Below are positions 1-19,000 of a stretch of 64,000 nucleotides of DNA, in pieces (the stretch's first letter is position 1; each line of letters opens with the position of its first letter). The position numbers and the translations under genes were made by a program. The stretch is from positions 806,001 through 870,000 of the forward strand of contig NC_051105.1 of assembly GCF_901709675.1 (NCBI RefSeq), in the 5' to 3' direction. Origin of the DNA: Syngnathus acus. Its lineage: Eukaryota; Chordata; Actinopteri; Syngnathiformes; Syngnathidae. Below the pieces are notes generated by a model that was not told where the DNA came from, did no database searches, and worked only from the letters and a program-made list of their open reading frames with translations.

Positions 1-47
1 ATGTGTGAATTGGGTTAAGTCTATGTCTGGCTTGGCTTGTCATTTAG

Positions 48-6558
<6,511 letters not shown>

Positions 6559-6858
6559 AACCAAAACGTCAGCGTGTGATGGTGAGACTATTGAACTGAC
6601 AGCTGACCCCGATCAGCCACATTGTACATACGAGTACTGAGGACTATTCTGGCCCTGTGGCGAGATATTTATTGTGCCTTTCGACTCCGAACACATCCAA
6701 AGATTTGCGCAGAAAGTTTGAAATTCCAACCAATTAACGATTGGTGCCATTCAAAGCATTCCCTTTCGTTTTACTATGTATGTCTTGACTTTCTGCCTCA
6801 TTGAGTTCCAAAGTTTCCTGATTTTCTTTTTTTTTCACCACTAAAACGTAAATGTCCA

Positions 6859-6864
6859 AATAAA
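6859..6864 (+). terminator. col5a2 poly(A) signal AATAAA
   Basis: A canonical AATAAA lies about 300 bp after the col5a2 stop codon, in a short AT-rich 3' UTR. A second AATAAA at 8415-8420, on the same strand, could serve a longer UTR. Confidence 0.65.
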
Positions 6865-6884
6865 GATTTATAAATTTGAAATGC

Positions 6885-8400
6885 TTACCTTGTTTACCAT
6901 GCGGTGGAGCAACTTAGGGGGACATTTGGCAATTTCATCGCGGTGTCTCGAGGGCCAACAAAGTTAGCCTGTTATGAGGGGGCGGTCCCGTCTCGTGACA
7001 TGCTGCCAAAGCAATGCGGAGTAAAGCTTTCGTTACCCAGAGGCGGCTCTCGGGCTCGACCGTGGGAAGCGGTTTCGACTAACGGATACGCAGCCCACAG
7101 TTTGGGGGAAAATAAATGACCAGCCATAGAAAGACGGAGACCACTTCATGCTCGTGTCGATTCGGTGCTGCAGATTCATCCACCCCCAAATGTAAATTCC
7201 CAAGTGTGTCCATACCTCCACCACGCATCAGAGGCTAATGCTGATGCTAATTGTGCGTCCAACAAAACTCCCTGCAGCTTTGCTTCCCTTTTGACTTTGA
7301 TGATAGCGCTTCACCCAGTGGCTGTAGCTGGGAAGGGATGGATGACCATCCAATGAGCTCCAATGTTCCTTCATCAAATGAGACAGAAAAAGGGTCCTCA
7401 CAAAAGATGGAGCCACTCGTTTGATTTCACACTTGCTGGCCGGCCAGGGACACCAGGGACCCAACATAAAAGCAATTCAAAAGTCAATTTTCCAAAATAC
7501 GGCCCCTTTACCCATCTTTGCTTGACAATTTTATGGCCTGGTGTTTTAAATCTTCAAAGATTGTTCATCTCTTTGATAGCTCAGCGCAGAACAGCAAAGA
7601 TTCTAACACACCACCTATCTGGGAACAAGTCGGCCATTTTTTTTCTTTCTTTTCATTTTAATCCAAGGAGGACTATGCAGATGTCAACACCCCCCCCCCA
7701 AAAATATCCCGATTGCCGTTTCCTTTGTTAGCTACCTCGTCACCGAGACTGACATCCACCCGTGCAAGACTTTTGTCTTTTTGTGTCTGTTTTGTGAAGT
7801 AGCATGATGCTAACTCCTCCAAGCTATCACGGTGCGGAACCTTCCGTCGTGCTTTGTAATGTTTTTCTTTTTTACTCCTAATAATACTGAAACAATCAAC
7901 GGTAGCACAGCTTATTCTGCTTTTTTATGCATGTTGGTTGTCCCTTTTCAGTAAACTGGGTTTTTATATAATCTTCAAATCATTTAACATTTTTTTCTTT
8001 GAATAGACCAAGGTGGCTATGAGTGCCTATTTGCTTTGTATCTCCTGCTATGCAACAAATTAAACAAAATGCTTGTTAATCCCCTAAACTCTTGTCATGT
8101 TAATTTAAGAATTTGTTGCTTGAATGTTAATTTTGTCTTTTTGCACACATAGTGACAAACTGTATTGATAAGATTTGTATTTAGTGCAACAGGATAGCTT
8201 CTTTGTAACTTGAGCTGTTCAATGTGCCTTCCAGTCATTCTATTGTGATCATCTGGTGCTCATTCCGACTTATTATTTATTTTAGTTTTTTGTTTTTTTT
8301 TAAACTTTTCTGAGGCTTGACTGCCTGAGGCAGAGAAGGAGAAAGGACGACAAACCCTTTTTTTTTTTTTTTTTTTTTTGCCCACACTGGATGCATTTGA
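6885..8400. other. Gene-free stretch between convergent col5a2 and gulp1
   Basis: No coding exon is recognised. The stretch is AT-rich with homopolymers: a T run at about 8360-8380 and a C run at about 8571-8585 just beyond. It may be an extended col5a2 3' UTR ending at the AATAAA at 8415. In mammals COL3A1 lies here, and no Gly-X-Y exon is visible on either strand. Confidence 0.5.
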
Positions 8401-8488
8401 GTTTCATCCTTTGAAATAAACATTGCAACTCATTCACTCCGCCTGTTGTTGTTTCAGATGACAAACTGATGACTTTTTATAGTCATAT

Positions 8489-8494
8489 TTTATT
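8489..8494 (-). terminator. Candidate gulp1 poly(A) signal
   Basis: TTTATT on the plus strand reads AATAAA on the minus strand, about 500 bp downstream of the gulp1 stop codon. The adjacent plus-strand AATAAA at 8415-8420 would place the ends of the two convergent genes close together. Confidence 0.45.
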
Positions 8495-8993
8495 TTTAGT
8501 AAATGTGACGGGACTTAACAAGTAAAAATAATGGACAATGTACTGCATATTGTCATTTCATACAGTAGCCCCCCCCCCCCCCCCCGCATCCAAAAGTGCC
8601 TCATGGTGCAAGAAGACAAGGTTAGACAGCAATGAACTAAAAAGCAAATGAAATTGAGGGGAAAAAAATAACAAGACAAGATGGGCTACATTTGAACAAG
8701 ATGTGTACCGCGTTAATATGTCATCCATATTTCATAGCCAGCTTGAATGACACGTACTACTGCATCCAAAGCAAATGTAGTCAAAACGATCCCTTCCAGT
8801 TTTTACAAAAATATGTCTCTCTTGATTATGCGTCCGAGCTGCAAAGGTTGAACACAACAAAACAATCTAAATGCAAATCCATGTAGAAACAAACCAAAAG
8901 AAATGGTGACATCCCAACTGGGCCGGGGAGCGCATTTTGGCACTTGTACAAAAATCGTACAAACGATTTGAAAGAAGACGACAAAAGACATCT

Positions 8994-11900
8994 TCAGCAG
9001 CGGCCGTCAAGCGGGTCCAGAGAGAAGACGGCTCCCTCCAGAGTTAGTCCCATTTTGAACCCCTCCTGGAAAGCACATACACCAGTGTCAAAGAGCGTTT
9101 GCACTCCTGCAAATGGATTTGGTGGAAAAAACAAAACACACATTCTCTAATACCTAAATGTGCGTTTAAACCAAAGATGTAGCATGCATCAACTGGAAAA
9201 AGAAATGGGGAAAAAAAAGATTCTATTATGTTTTCTTCTTGGGAAAAAAACAATTTGCGTTTTTCTTGAAAATTACATTTCTATGGCATAGAACGGTATA
9301 TCTATCTGTTCGTAACTTGTAATTATGAGCAGATCTTCCACTGTAAGGATGGATCCAAAAGACCTTCTCAAAGTGCAAGCGTCATGCATCACAAAGAAAC
9401 AAAAAATCCAACAGATGACACGAAGGCAGAGAGAGAGAAAAGTACAAACCATCTCTGACGCTGCAAGCAGAGGACAAAGAGAACTGTTTCAAAAGTTGTC
9501 AAAGTGTCAAGAATGGGGAGGCAAAAAGCTTCAAGCAAACGTCTGTCTCGACACAAAAGCATTCAATGTCGCCACCTGCTGGAGATACTCGGCATAAAAG
9601 CAACTCGGGCTTTGGAGGGCGTGGCCGCATATGTGCGTGCGTGCGTGCGTGAAGCCCGGATTGGGCTAGAGTGCTGCCAGCCTCTCGCTCGCTGGGTGTC
9701 GCTCAACTCCACTCCGCAATCGGACGTGGTTGGCCGCTTCCCTTCCCTGACGGCGAATCACCAAACGGCAATTGGCAGCAGAGCTTTTAAAAAGGCCCCA
9801 ATAGGGGTGCTCTCGAGTGACGCCACGTTCACTCTTCTCTTAAATATGCCGCCGATTTGAAAGGTCGCACAAACGTTGGAATGGCGACAACATACTGCAT
9901 GCTGCACGCATCATTTTGGACGACGTCACAGGAGCGACATTCCAACAATTGGTCATTATGACAAGCCCAATTAGGCTCATTGTGTGCAAATTGTGTGCTC
10001 AGGTTGTGCTTTTATACTCAGAAGTTTGATGCCTTGACGATTCTTTTCCTGACCGACAACAAAACATGCTTGAAAAAGTCAAACGTTTTGATGAACGCCA
10101 GTGAAAATGTCCTCCTTGTTAGCTGATTATCTCACATGGGCGGAGTGCACCATCCATGTTTGACAATCATTTCAAAGATTGACCATGAAAAATGGCAGCT
10201 TGAGTTGGGGTTTCATTTCCGTCTTGTTGTCATTTGTCCCTGCTCGCGCAAAAACGTCTTCTGAAAGATTGACGCTCACCTGCATTTCATCCAGCTTGGA
10301 CTGAATATCTGGAGGGAAGTCGGCCGAGCCGCAGGTGAAGGGATCGAACGGCTCTGCGCCAAATAGGTCTTTCCCTTCGGACACACACATTCACCAAGTG
10401 GGACTCAAACTTTTGCTGGTCGCAAAAAGTGAGGCGCGGGTTGGGCACCTATGTTGGGCGGCGCTGCGGTCGGTGCTGTCGGGCAGCCGTTGCTGGCTCG
10501 CGTGGGTCCCGGCGCCGTCCCGGGCGAGAATGGAACCATGTCAAAAATGTCTGTCGACTGCGCTTGCACGGAGACGCTCCCGGCCTGCGGAAAGTGGCGG
10601 TCATCGGCGTAAGAGAGACGGACGGACGGACGGACGGACGGACGGACGGCAGGCGCGAGTCAACGAGACAAAAGCGCAAAAAAGAGCGAGCGCGGGCGGG
10701 CGGGCGGGAGTTTACGCGAGGTCGCGGGACGCCGCAGCCCTCGGGAGCTTTAGGAGGAAGGACAGCGGCAGGCGGGGGCGTTAGTAGGCCAGCAGACAGG
10801 TTGGACTCTGGCGAGCTCATAGGCGTGAGGGTGACAGAGGAGATCTCCAGGCAAGAGTTGATGTCGTTACACCACGAGAGAGAGGAAGGCCGCCGCCGCC
10901 GCAGCACGTACGCTTGGTTAGCTTCGTTTACATACAGCGGCTGAGAAGAAAGAGGCCCGACGTGCGCCGCACGTGGTTAGTCGAGAGCTGCGGCGGAGAC
11001 GATTGAAATGTGCAAATGGTCCTCACTGGGGGCACGGGTGCGATCATCAACTGCTCTTCCAGCTCTTGAAGCTGCTGCTTCATGTCCGAGTTTTCACTTT
11101 CCAGTTCTTGAATCTATATGAAAAACACAACATAGATACAAACGGTGCAAGCTGCAGTTAAGTTGGGAAAAAAAAAAGGTCTAATCGTCGGACGTACTCT
11201 TTTCTGCAGACTTCCAATCTGCTTCCTGGTTTCCACATCTTTGCCTCCGGACTCCAAGAACTTCTTGTAGGCCAAGTCGAAGGCCTGGCCGATGGTGAGC
11301 GTGATCTCTTCCGCCTGCGGCGGGCGATATTCCACTCACGTGACGTGCAGCGGCGACTGGCTCGGCGGGAACGTCGGCCACTTACACACTTTTCGCTGTC
11401 AAAGACGTAGCACAGGTGCTTGTTGCACTCGGAGTCCTTGCAAATGAAGGTAAATATCCGTTTGTCTGTTTTGTCGTCCGCGCAGAAGGATATTCTGTGT
11501 AACTGACAGTTGTGCTGCACCTCCTGGAAGAACAAAATGGCCGTCAAAGTGCCTTCGGGCTGGCACGGCGCCAAAACGAGACGCTCCACGTCGAAGCGTT
11601 TACTTTTGTCTTGGGCTCGAGAATTTTCACGCCATAAATGGAGATCTGCAGCTCCACTTTGGGTGTTTTCTGTCCCTCTGACTTCTTGATGTGTCTCTGA
11701 AACTTCAATTTCCGACGTTAGTTGATCGGCCATCACGAGCGACGTGAGTCGGCCGGCCGTTGCCATGGCGCTGGTGACGTTCCCCTTAGCCGCTAATGAC
11801 AATCATGAAACCAAGCGGCATTCTGGCACTTTTGTTCTTGTGTCATCAAAGACAAGAAAAGCGAACATTTCGTCCAAAGCGAGGTCTGGCTACGTTGGGA

Positions 11901-14900
11901 GCTGTCTGGAAGACGGACGACGCTAACGTAGGCGCTGCTGCCCACTGTTGATTGATTGATTGGCTCAACTGTGTACACTGTTGGGTTTTTTTTATGTTCT
12001 TTTTAAATCACTCTGGGATTTAACTTGGGAATTTGAAAACAGTTTTACGGTAGATAAATGATGTCTTTTATCACCCACCGCGTCGAGTCACTAAATATCA
12101 TCAACCACGCTTGGAAGGTAAAGTTCAAAGGCACCTTGCCAGTGGCTGCCGGCCGGGCGAGCTAATATTTATCACAGCAACCGTCTGCTCTGAGTTTTTA
12201 ATCTTCATCTTAGTTTCACCACACTATATATCTATTTTTTTGCTCCTTCTGGCCGTAGTGTGTGGAGTTGCCCGCCCTTTTACCTTGAGCTTTCTCACTG
12301 CATCCTTGACAACCTCCGTTCCTTTTGGGGCCTCCACCTCGGTGTTACCAAGGAACTGGAAGAGAATGCAAGTCACGTGACAATCCCGGTGCTTTTCAAA
12401 TGTAAACGTTCCAGGGCTGCTGTCACAATAGAGCAATTACAAAACCAAAGTGCAAAGTTTTCGATCCCAGAGCGTACAACAATGCTCGAGCCCTGGACAC
12501 GGAATGTGCGTTAACGAGACTCCAGTAATGTGATTAGACTTGCCCGGGGCGTGATGACTCGTGGCTCTCTGAGTAGAACCCTCCTCTGCTTTTAATTGTA
12601 AATCAGTCTTTGAAAACATCTGGCAATTGAATTTGCCCTCGCCTCGCATTGTGCGCGCAGCTCCATCATTCATCAACAGATGGAGCTGTCCAACACCATG
12701 GTGCAGCGGGAGCAGAAAACGGAACGCTGGCTTCTTCCAATATCAGGCTTCATAAATGCAGTTGAGAAACGAGCTCGAGCAGACGTCGGCGGCTCACCTC
12801 GGTGCTTCAAATGGCTACGAATCATTCCGAGGCTTGCTTTTGTTTGCTGCTTGGCTTGCCAGCTAATGACGCGGCATGAAGCCTGCTCTATATGTGGATT
12901 CCTGTCTTGCCTGGCCCATTACACCCGATAAAAGACGCCTTCGTGTCCTAAGCAAATGCTGAATTTCTTATTTTTATTCCCCGCTCCCAGTTTGAGGCCG
13001 TAGTATAAAAGCTAATCGGTTTCTCAAGTCTAACGGCAATTAAAAACGAGGAATCGAGCCGCGCTCGAAAATAGCCATCGAATTCAATTGGCCGTCTTGT
13101 ATACGGGCAGCGGGGAAATGTTTCCGCAAAGACTTTGATCTGCGGGAAGATGTAGGTGCACAAATCAAGACTAACAAATAGAAACAATACAAATACCGGT
13201 TGCACACGAATGGCCAGAATCGAAGAGGAGAAGCGTGACGGGCGAGTCCTCTCGGCCATTTTGCGGCGCAAACCGAGACGAGAGGCTCACCCGCCCGGAG
13301 GAAAAAACAAACCGTAGCTGTCTCGGCAGCGGATGCAATTAACGCAGCAATGAGAGCAAAGATTTACACCTGGAGAGAGTCCATTCAAAGTAACGATCCA
13401 CGCAAATGCGGCCATGCCGTTTACGCTTCGTCATTGAAAGCTTTTTAGGGCCTCGTTTTCGGAGGTGAGAAAGGCCATTTGAAAAGGGACGTTTTGCCGT
13501 CTCGTGGCCATGCGCAATTGATTTGCTGAGCAAAAACATACCTTGGCGTTGTAGGCGATGTAGTGCTTGGCCAGGGCTTCGGGCATGTGCATCCATGATT
13601 TCTCTGAGCACAAAAACACAGCGGTCCACAGTTAATTGTCGACCTTAGTCTCGCTTTCCAGTCAGCAAAGTCACGATTAGTAGCCTCTCAAACAATGACG
13701 CGTGCTGTGAGATGTTTTCAAAATGATTATTAGCAGCATTATTATTCTTTTCTTTTTTCAATTGCCTCTGCTAGAGTGGCAAATCCTTCTGATTGCGCTT
13801 GGCCCAACAATAGGCAGTCAGGGACTTTTTGTTCCTCATCATTTGGAAACGAAAAAAATGGTTCAGCTATTAAAAGCGACTATGGACCATAATCTCCCGT
13901 TCATACGTTGTTGTTTTTTTCTTTCCCATCTGCTTGGCTCCGCACGTTCTCCCTCCTACCATTGCAAGCGTATTTGATTTTGGACAAGCAAGCAAGCAAA
14001 CGGTTCCGCCGACTCACTTTTGAGATCTAATGGATCAATTGTGCAGCGAGAAGCGCATCATTTATCAGCAAGCGATAAGAGCTCCTTTCTTTTCTAATTC
14101 ATCCATTAGTGGCTTATCGCCACCTTCTCAAGTGGTTGTGAGCACTTAGGAGGTGAAAACAAATCACGTGTCCCGCCTGGTGCGTGTGCACGCACGGGGC
14201 CGCGTTGATGGGAATTAGTCTTCATTTGCGCAGCCTTCATTGTCATTAGGCTGAGCGATGAAGTTTTGCGCTGCGTGGCAATCACAGGCCAAACCTAATC
14301 ACCATGAAGAAAGAAACTCAGCGTCGAGGTTGAGTGAGCTGGGACAGGCCTCAGAAAGGGTAGCAAAGGTTGCTCAATTCTGCATGACAGACGAGATTGG
14401 GTCGATCCGTATCGTGTCGTGCTCATCACTACAGAATGGGTTCTGGAATACGACGGCCCTCGCGCATATTTTGTTTTTGTATATTTTTGCAAATTGATTT
14501 CAAAGGTACTGCCGATGAGAATTAGCGTCGTTGTCCCTTTTGAAATCAAGAAACGAAGGATGAAGAAGTCTTGATTTATGATGCAGTGTTCAGTCGGTGA
14601 CATGCCAACATGCAGTATGCGCCACCGATCACGGAAAAAAGAAAAGAAAAAGAAAGCTACGGGCTTCAGGGACAACTTCTGCCGACGTCAGCAAAGAGAA
14701 TTGTACTGCGAGGGCACGCTCGTCTAAACACAATGCCTACAAAATGGCAAAAAAAGAAAACATTATTATGATTCCATTTGATATGGTTCGAGAGGGCAGA
14801 CGTCATTTGAATTTGAAATGCGTAAATCCGCCATTTCCAAGAAGACGATTGGATACGTAGCTCGATATAGTTCCATTTCATTGAATATCCTGCGCATATA

Positions 14901-15989
14901 GTCCGTTATCTTGGAAGGAATACAGAGGGCAGGAAAAGGCATCCAGATTCACCCAACGCGTGACTGAGCAGGCCTTTAAAAAAAAAAATCTAATAAAACC
15001 ACGGACAGAAAGGGGAAATAAGGTCGTCGCAAAGGGATTTTGTGTCTTGGTTCCTGTGGACTTCAATTTTAGCCAAAGCCCAAGTCGGCTGTAGCAATCA
15101 GGAGAAGAGGGCAGCGGGGACATCCCGAGCTGACAAATGCTCACAGCGGGTAATCTGACTCCATTTTGGATTGCTCATTTGCGCTCATTTGCTCTTTCAC
15201 TATTGTTCCCGTGCGGGTGCTTTGTTGACTTTGTCTGGTTCCGGATGTCGAGTTTTGTATCGATGATTTTTCTCCCTCAGCTTCTTAAGTTGAGCTCGGC
15301 TTTGTCCGTGTCTAACGTTATCTTTCAGTCTGGGTAACGAACGCTTCGGGGAGCTAATTGCGTTCTCGGCCGAGCCGCTGTCAAGGCCGGCGGCACAGCT
15401 GTCCGTCACTTCGACATTTTTTCAAGGACCTTTGGCAAACAAAGCACGGATGGAATTATTTACAATGGTAGCCGAGGCGATATCGATCAAATCTGTTGAA
15501 TAAACACTTCCATTGTTCATCAAAAGAATCACTTGAAACGGGCCAGTAGAAGTCGTCATCTTGGTCAATGTTCAGTTTGAGCCATTTGGACGTTAGCCCC
15601 TCCCCCTGCGTGTACTAAACTCATTCCACATGTGAATTGTGGCGCTCATGATAGCTTGGTGCCTGGCGGGCCACCTGGCCCGGTACAATTTGGACAGCAA
15701 ATCAAATTGCTCCTGCCCTGATGAGTTGCAGCTGAAGAGCAGATGTTTCCCCAAAAGGAACCTCCAAGTTTTCATAGGCGGGGTCACCTCCAAATCGTGT
15801 CAACATTCCTTCAGCCCGGATGTTTATTTTCTCTGCAGTGCAGTGCCCCATTTTGTTTGCCTTTTTTTTGTTTGAAATGTTGTTTTTCTTAACCTTTCGT
15901 TTGGACTCAATTGGACAGGCTATTTAGATTTATTGATCTAAATGTTTTTATTTAGGCTCACCTTTTTTCCTGTTGAAGGCACGATTCAT
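8994..15989 (-). CDS. gulp1: PTB-domain engulfment adaptor protein 1, complete
   Basis: Cytosolic adaptor (CED-6 homologue) that links phagocytic and LDL-receptor-family tails carrying NPXY motifs to engulfment and clathrin traffic. Ten coding exons in transcription order: 15962-15989, 13542-13603, 12284-12355, 11604-11702, 11386-11523, 11198-11314, 11027-11113, 10449-10584, 10280-10374, 8994-9065. All phases join, giving 906 bp and 301 residues (human about 304). The first coding exon is only 28 bp (MNRAFNRKK plus one base). The PTB/PID domain covers about residues 20-165, with [17 protein letters not shown] at its core. A coiled coil follows at about 165-195 ([19 protein letters not shown]). 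Then come a Pro/Ala-rich linker with [12 protein letters not shown], and the clathrin/AP-type motif [11 protein letters not shown] near 249. The end is [18 protein letters not shown]. The acceptor at 11703-11704 is weak, and TTTCAG six bases further in is a possible alternative, removing two residues. The donor at 10447-10448 is also weak, but phase and homology support it. Confidence 0.92.
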
Positions 15990-16060
15990 CGTGGAAAATG
16001 TGCGCCGCGCGCGCGGCGGCTCCTCCCCCTCCCCGACGTATTCAGATATTCCACCTGGGA
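15990..16060 (-). promoter_or_regulatory. GC-rich stretch just upstream of the gulp1 start codon
   Basis: A CpG-dense segment (about 16003-16040, with alternating GC at 16005-16018) sits directly upstream of the gulp1 ATG on the minus strand. It may be 5' UTR or core promoter. Further upstream 5' UTR exons cannot be excluded. The call rests on base composition only. Confidence 0.3.
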
Positions 16061-19000
16061 GAGCAGAGGAGAAAGCCATTTAACTCAAAGTAAGCGTCTG
16101 GCGAAAATAGGAAAACAACTCCGTCAGCTTTCCAATCTTGCGAGAGAGAGCGCGAGCACATTTATTCCTCAGGGGGCCTTACTGCCTCATATTTAACATC
16201 TTCATTTCAAAATATGAGAGGGGATTTTTTTTGTCCTGAAATGCAAAGTAGAAAGTTAGGATGGTTGTTCTTTTTTGTGATCCTAAAACTGAAATGACTT
16301 TCAATCACAGAATGGAGTTAATGCAAGACTATTATTCGTGGTTTCATTTTGCTGACAAAATCCTTCAATGTAGTCTCAACTCTGCAAGTCCGCCACAGGC
16401 AAGCGCTGGCGTGTCTCCCCATCCAACAACCTTTTTTTCTTTTTGTATGCATTATCCAGAGAGTTAAATAATCTATGTGCATGTAAGAGCAAAATGTCCA
16501 GACGTGAGGTTTGGCTGTCAGCCACCACATGTCCCCTCCAATCAATATTCTCGACACTTTTACTGTGGGGAAATATGGCAGGCTGGCCACCAAAGGTAGA
16601 CAGATTGTTGCAAACAAATGACTTTTGCAATTTCACAACATGCGTTGACTGGCATGTTCAATTTAGCGGGGCTCGCGGCTAATATTGCCTTGATAATAAT
16701 GATACGTAAAAATAATAAGAATGAAAATTGAAAAATAATCATTTCAAAAATGGTCGGGAAATAGGGAATGCTTCCAAAGCTGAAGCTGCTTCTCTTTTCT
16801 TGCATTAAGCAAGCTCCTGAAAGGAAGCCACGCCAATGACGTCAAGTGAGAAGCTTCTCCTGACACCAGGCTGTGAGGTCACTTGGCATGATTGGCGGCT
16901 TGCCGCAGTGTTTGGCCTGCTTTAATAGCATCCTGTCTGGTGACGGGGCTGCAGGAGAGCTGACACACACACACATACACACACACACAGTCGCAGACTT
17001 GACACAACTCTGCCAACTCCCTCCGCAGTCTCACTATGTTGACCGACTGCAGCAAACCGGCTTGGTTCTCTTCCAGGCCTGAACATCTCGGAACCCTGAG
17101 GCTTCATCGCTTGGAGAACATCAATATTGATTGCTCAACACATGGCCACACTCCTCCCCGCCACTTCATCAACAAATCCTAGCACTAATGGAATTCTTTT
17201 GTGTTCCTCCGAAATATGCCTCTCGCACAAAACAAAAGGCGCCTCAGATAATCCCTGACGCCTCACTACTTGAGACAGACAATAGCACGCCGCTGGAGTT
17301 TGTCAAAAGGCTGACAGAAAAAGGAGAAAGTGGAGATCCAACCGCCTAAGGTGGTGAGAGAAAATCAACAAAGGTCCTTTTAGTCGTCTTTCCTCGCGGT
17401 GAGTGAAAATGCTCCGCGCTAACAAAAGAACACGACTTTCTATTGAAGCGGCAACAAATGGCACTGACTCAACCAGTGGCAGGCACAAAGATGGCACCTG
17501 ACCTCACCTCTCTCTGTCTCTGCTTGCTGGCATTTGGCAAAAGCACGCCAAGATGGAAGCAACTCACGTGCCTCGAGAAGCCAAGCTAAGGCTTTCCAGC
17601 TGCCGGCCAGATGCGGAGGACTTTGCAAACTCAACAAGAAACGGACATGCGATACTTCACCTTCGCCTCCCTCTAACCAACCGCCCACTGTTTGTCCGGA
17701 ATTCTTTGGGAGTGCTAGCGAGAGGGCCTCCGAGATGTATCGTGGCGGACCAGACGTGACCTATAAAAGGCAGCTCGGCAAAGGTTGCAGTCTGACCTTT
17801 CCCCAAGTGTGATTCATCATCACGGCAGCGGCCTACAAGGGGAACAGCGTGGAAACATCGGGTTCCGTATCGTTGCAACGATGACAGCTTGATCAGAGCG
17901 GCCCCGTTTAGGAACCAACATGGACGCAAACCGAGAATCATGTTTCGCACAGTTGCCAAGTACTTTGCCATGCACATTTCTTGCATGTGTGTGGGCGCGC
18001 GCTGAGGTCGGACCTTTGGGTGCGGCCGTGCTTGTGTTGGCACGCCACCCTTTGACTTGTGCATGAGAAAGCCGATGTGGGCTTGGCCCCTTCGCACTTG
18101 CCGTGTTATTCCATCTTTGAAACGAACCCCTGGCCGCACATTCCCAAGCTTTCACTGAAAACAAAATGTCTTGTATCGGTCGGGCTACCTCGACTGTCTG
18201 ACTTGTTGCTAAAGTAAATGTCAAGACGTTTACCGGAAACTTTTGCTGACTCGGCGACTTGGCCACAGCATGCGCACTGCGCTTGAAGGCACGAAAGCGC
18301 CACCGGCCAGAGTTGCAGCGCGGCCCGTTTTTCACCCCGCCAATTTGATTGTTGCTTGAAACAAGTCGCAGGCCTTGAACTGACTCATTATGAATTTGTC
18401 CCAAACCCATTCAACATCGGTGGTCCGGACACAAAGAGAGACTTTGAATGTTGAAGCTAACGACATGATGTGGCAAAGCCGTCCGTCCCGCGGTCTTCCG
18501 TCTCGCAAATGGGCCGGCTGGTGTTTACACAAACGGCGGCTCCAATTATTTGGACTTCTTGCCGGGCTTGCGTGCGTCTTTGTGGGCGAAGATGCGGGAT
18601 GGCAAAAATGTCGCATCTACTCTCACTGGGAGAAACGGCAACATGTCATCTCTCAAATCAGAAGACGTCACGAAAGGGAACTGAGAGTGACACGCCGAGT
18701 CGTCGAATGAACATTGAATGTGGCGTGCGGGATTGTCGGACCTGTGAATGCAAGCAGGATGTGAGAGCAAATCTGAAGAAGGCTTTATTAAAAGCTGTCA
18801 AGAGTGTTTAGAAAAGAGGCAGTCAGCCGCAGCCTTGGGCAGTCACCCGCACTTTAGCCAAGCGCTACGATCAATACGCATTTGAGGCTACGTGGAAATG
18901 GAGTAAGGAGAAAGGTAGCCAGCTGCCGGCCAACGATATTTTGGGAGCAGGGGAGCATCCCTGTCCTCGAGTCTCTTCGCAGCGGGAGTCCGGAAAAAAA

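Noticed and set aside
10716-10805. A minus-strand proline-rich segment that could be a gulp1 exon ([15 protein letters not shown])
   Set aside because: The real exon is 10449-10584, with [12 protein letters not shown] homology and correct phase into the DLFGAEPF exon. The rejected segment ends in the wrong phase.
10429-10944. Plus-strand frame of about 170 residues opposite gulp1
   Set aside because: It is Arg/Asp/Gly-rich from the (GGAC)n tract and GC-rich DNA, and overlaps true gulp1 exons on the other strand.
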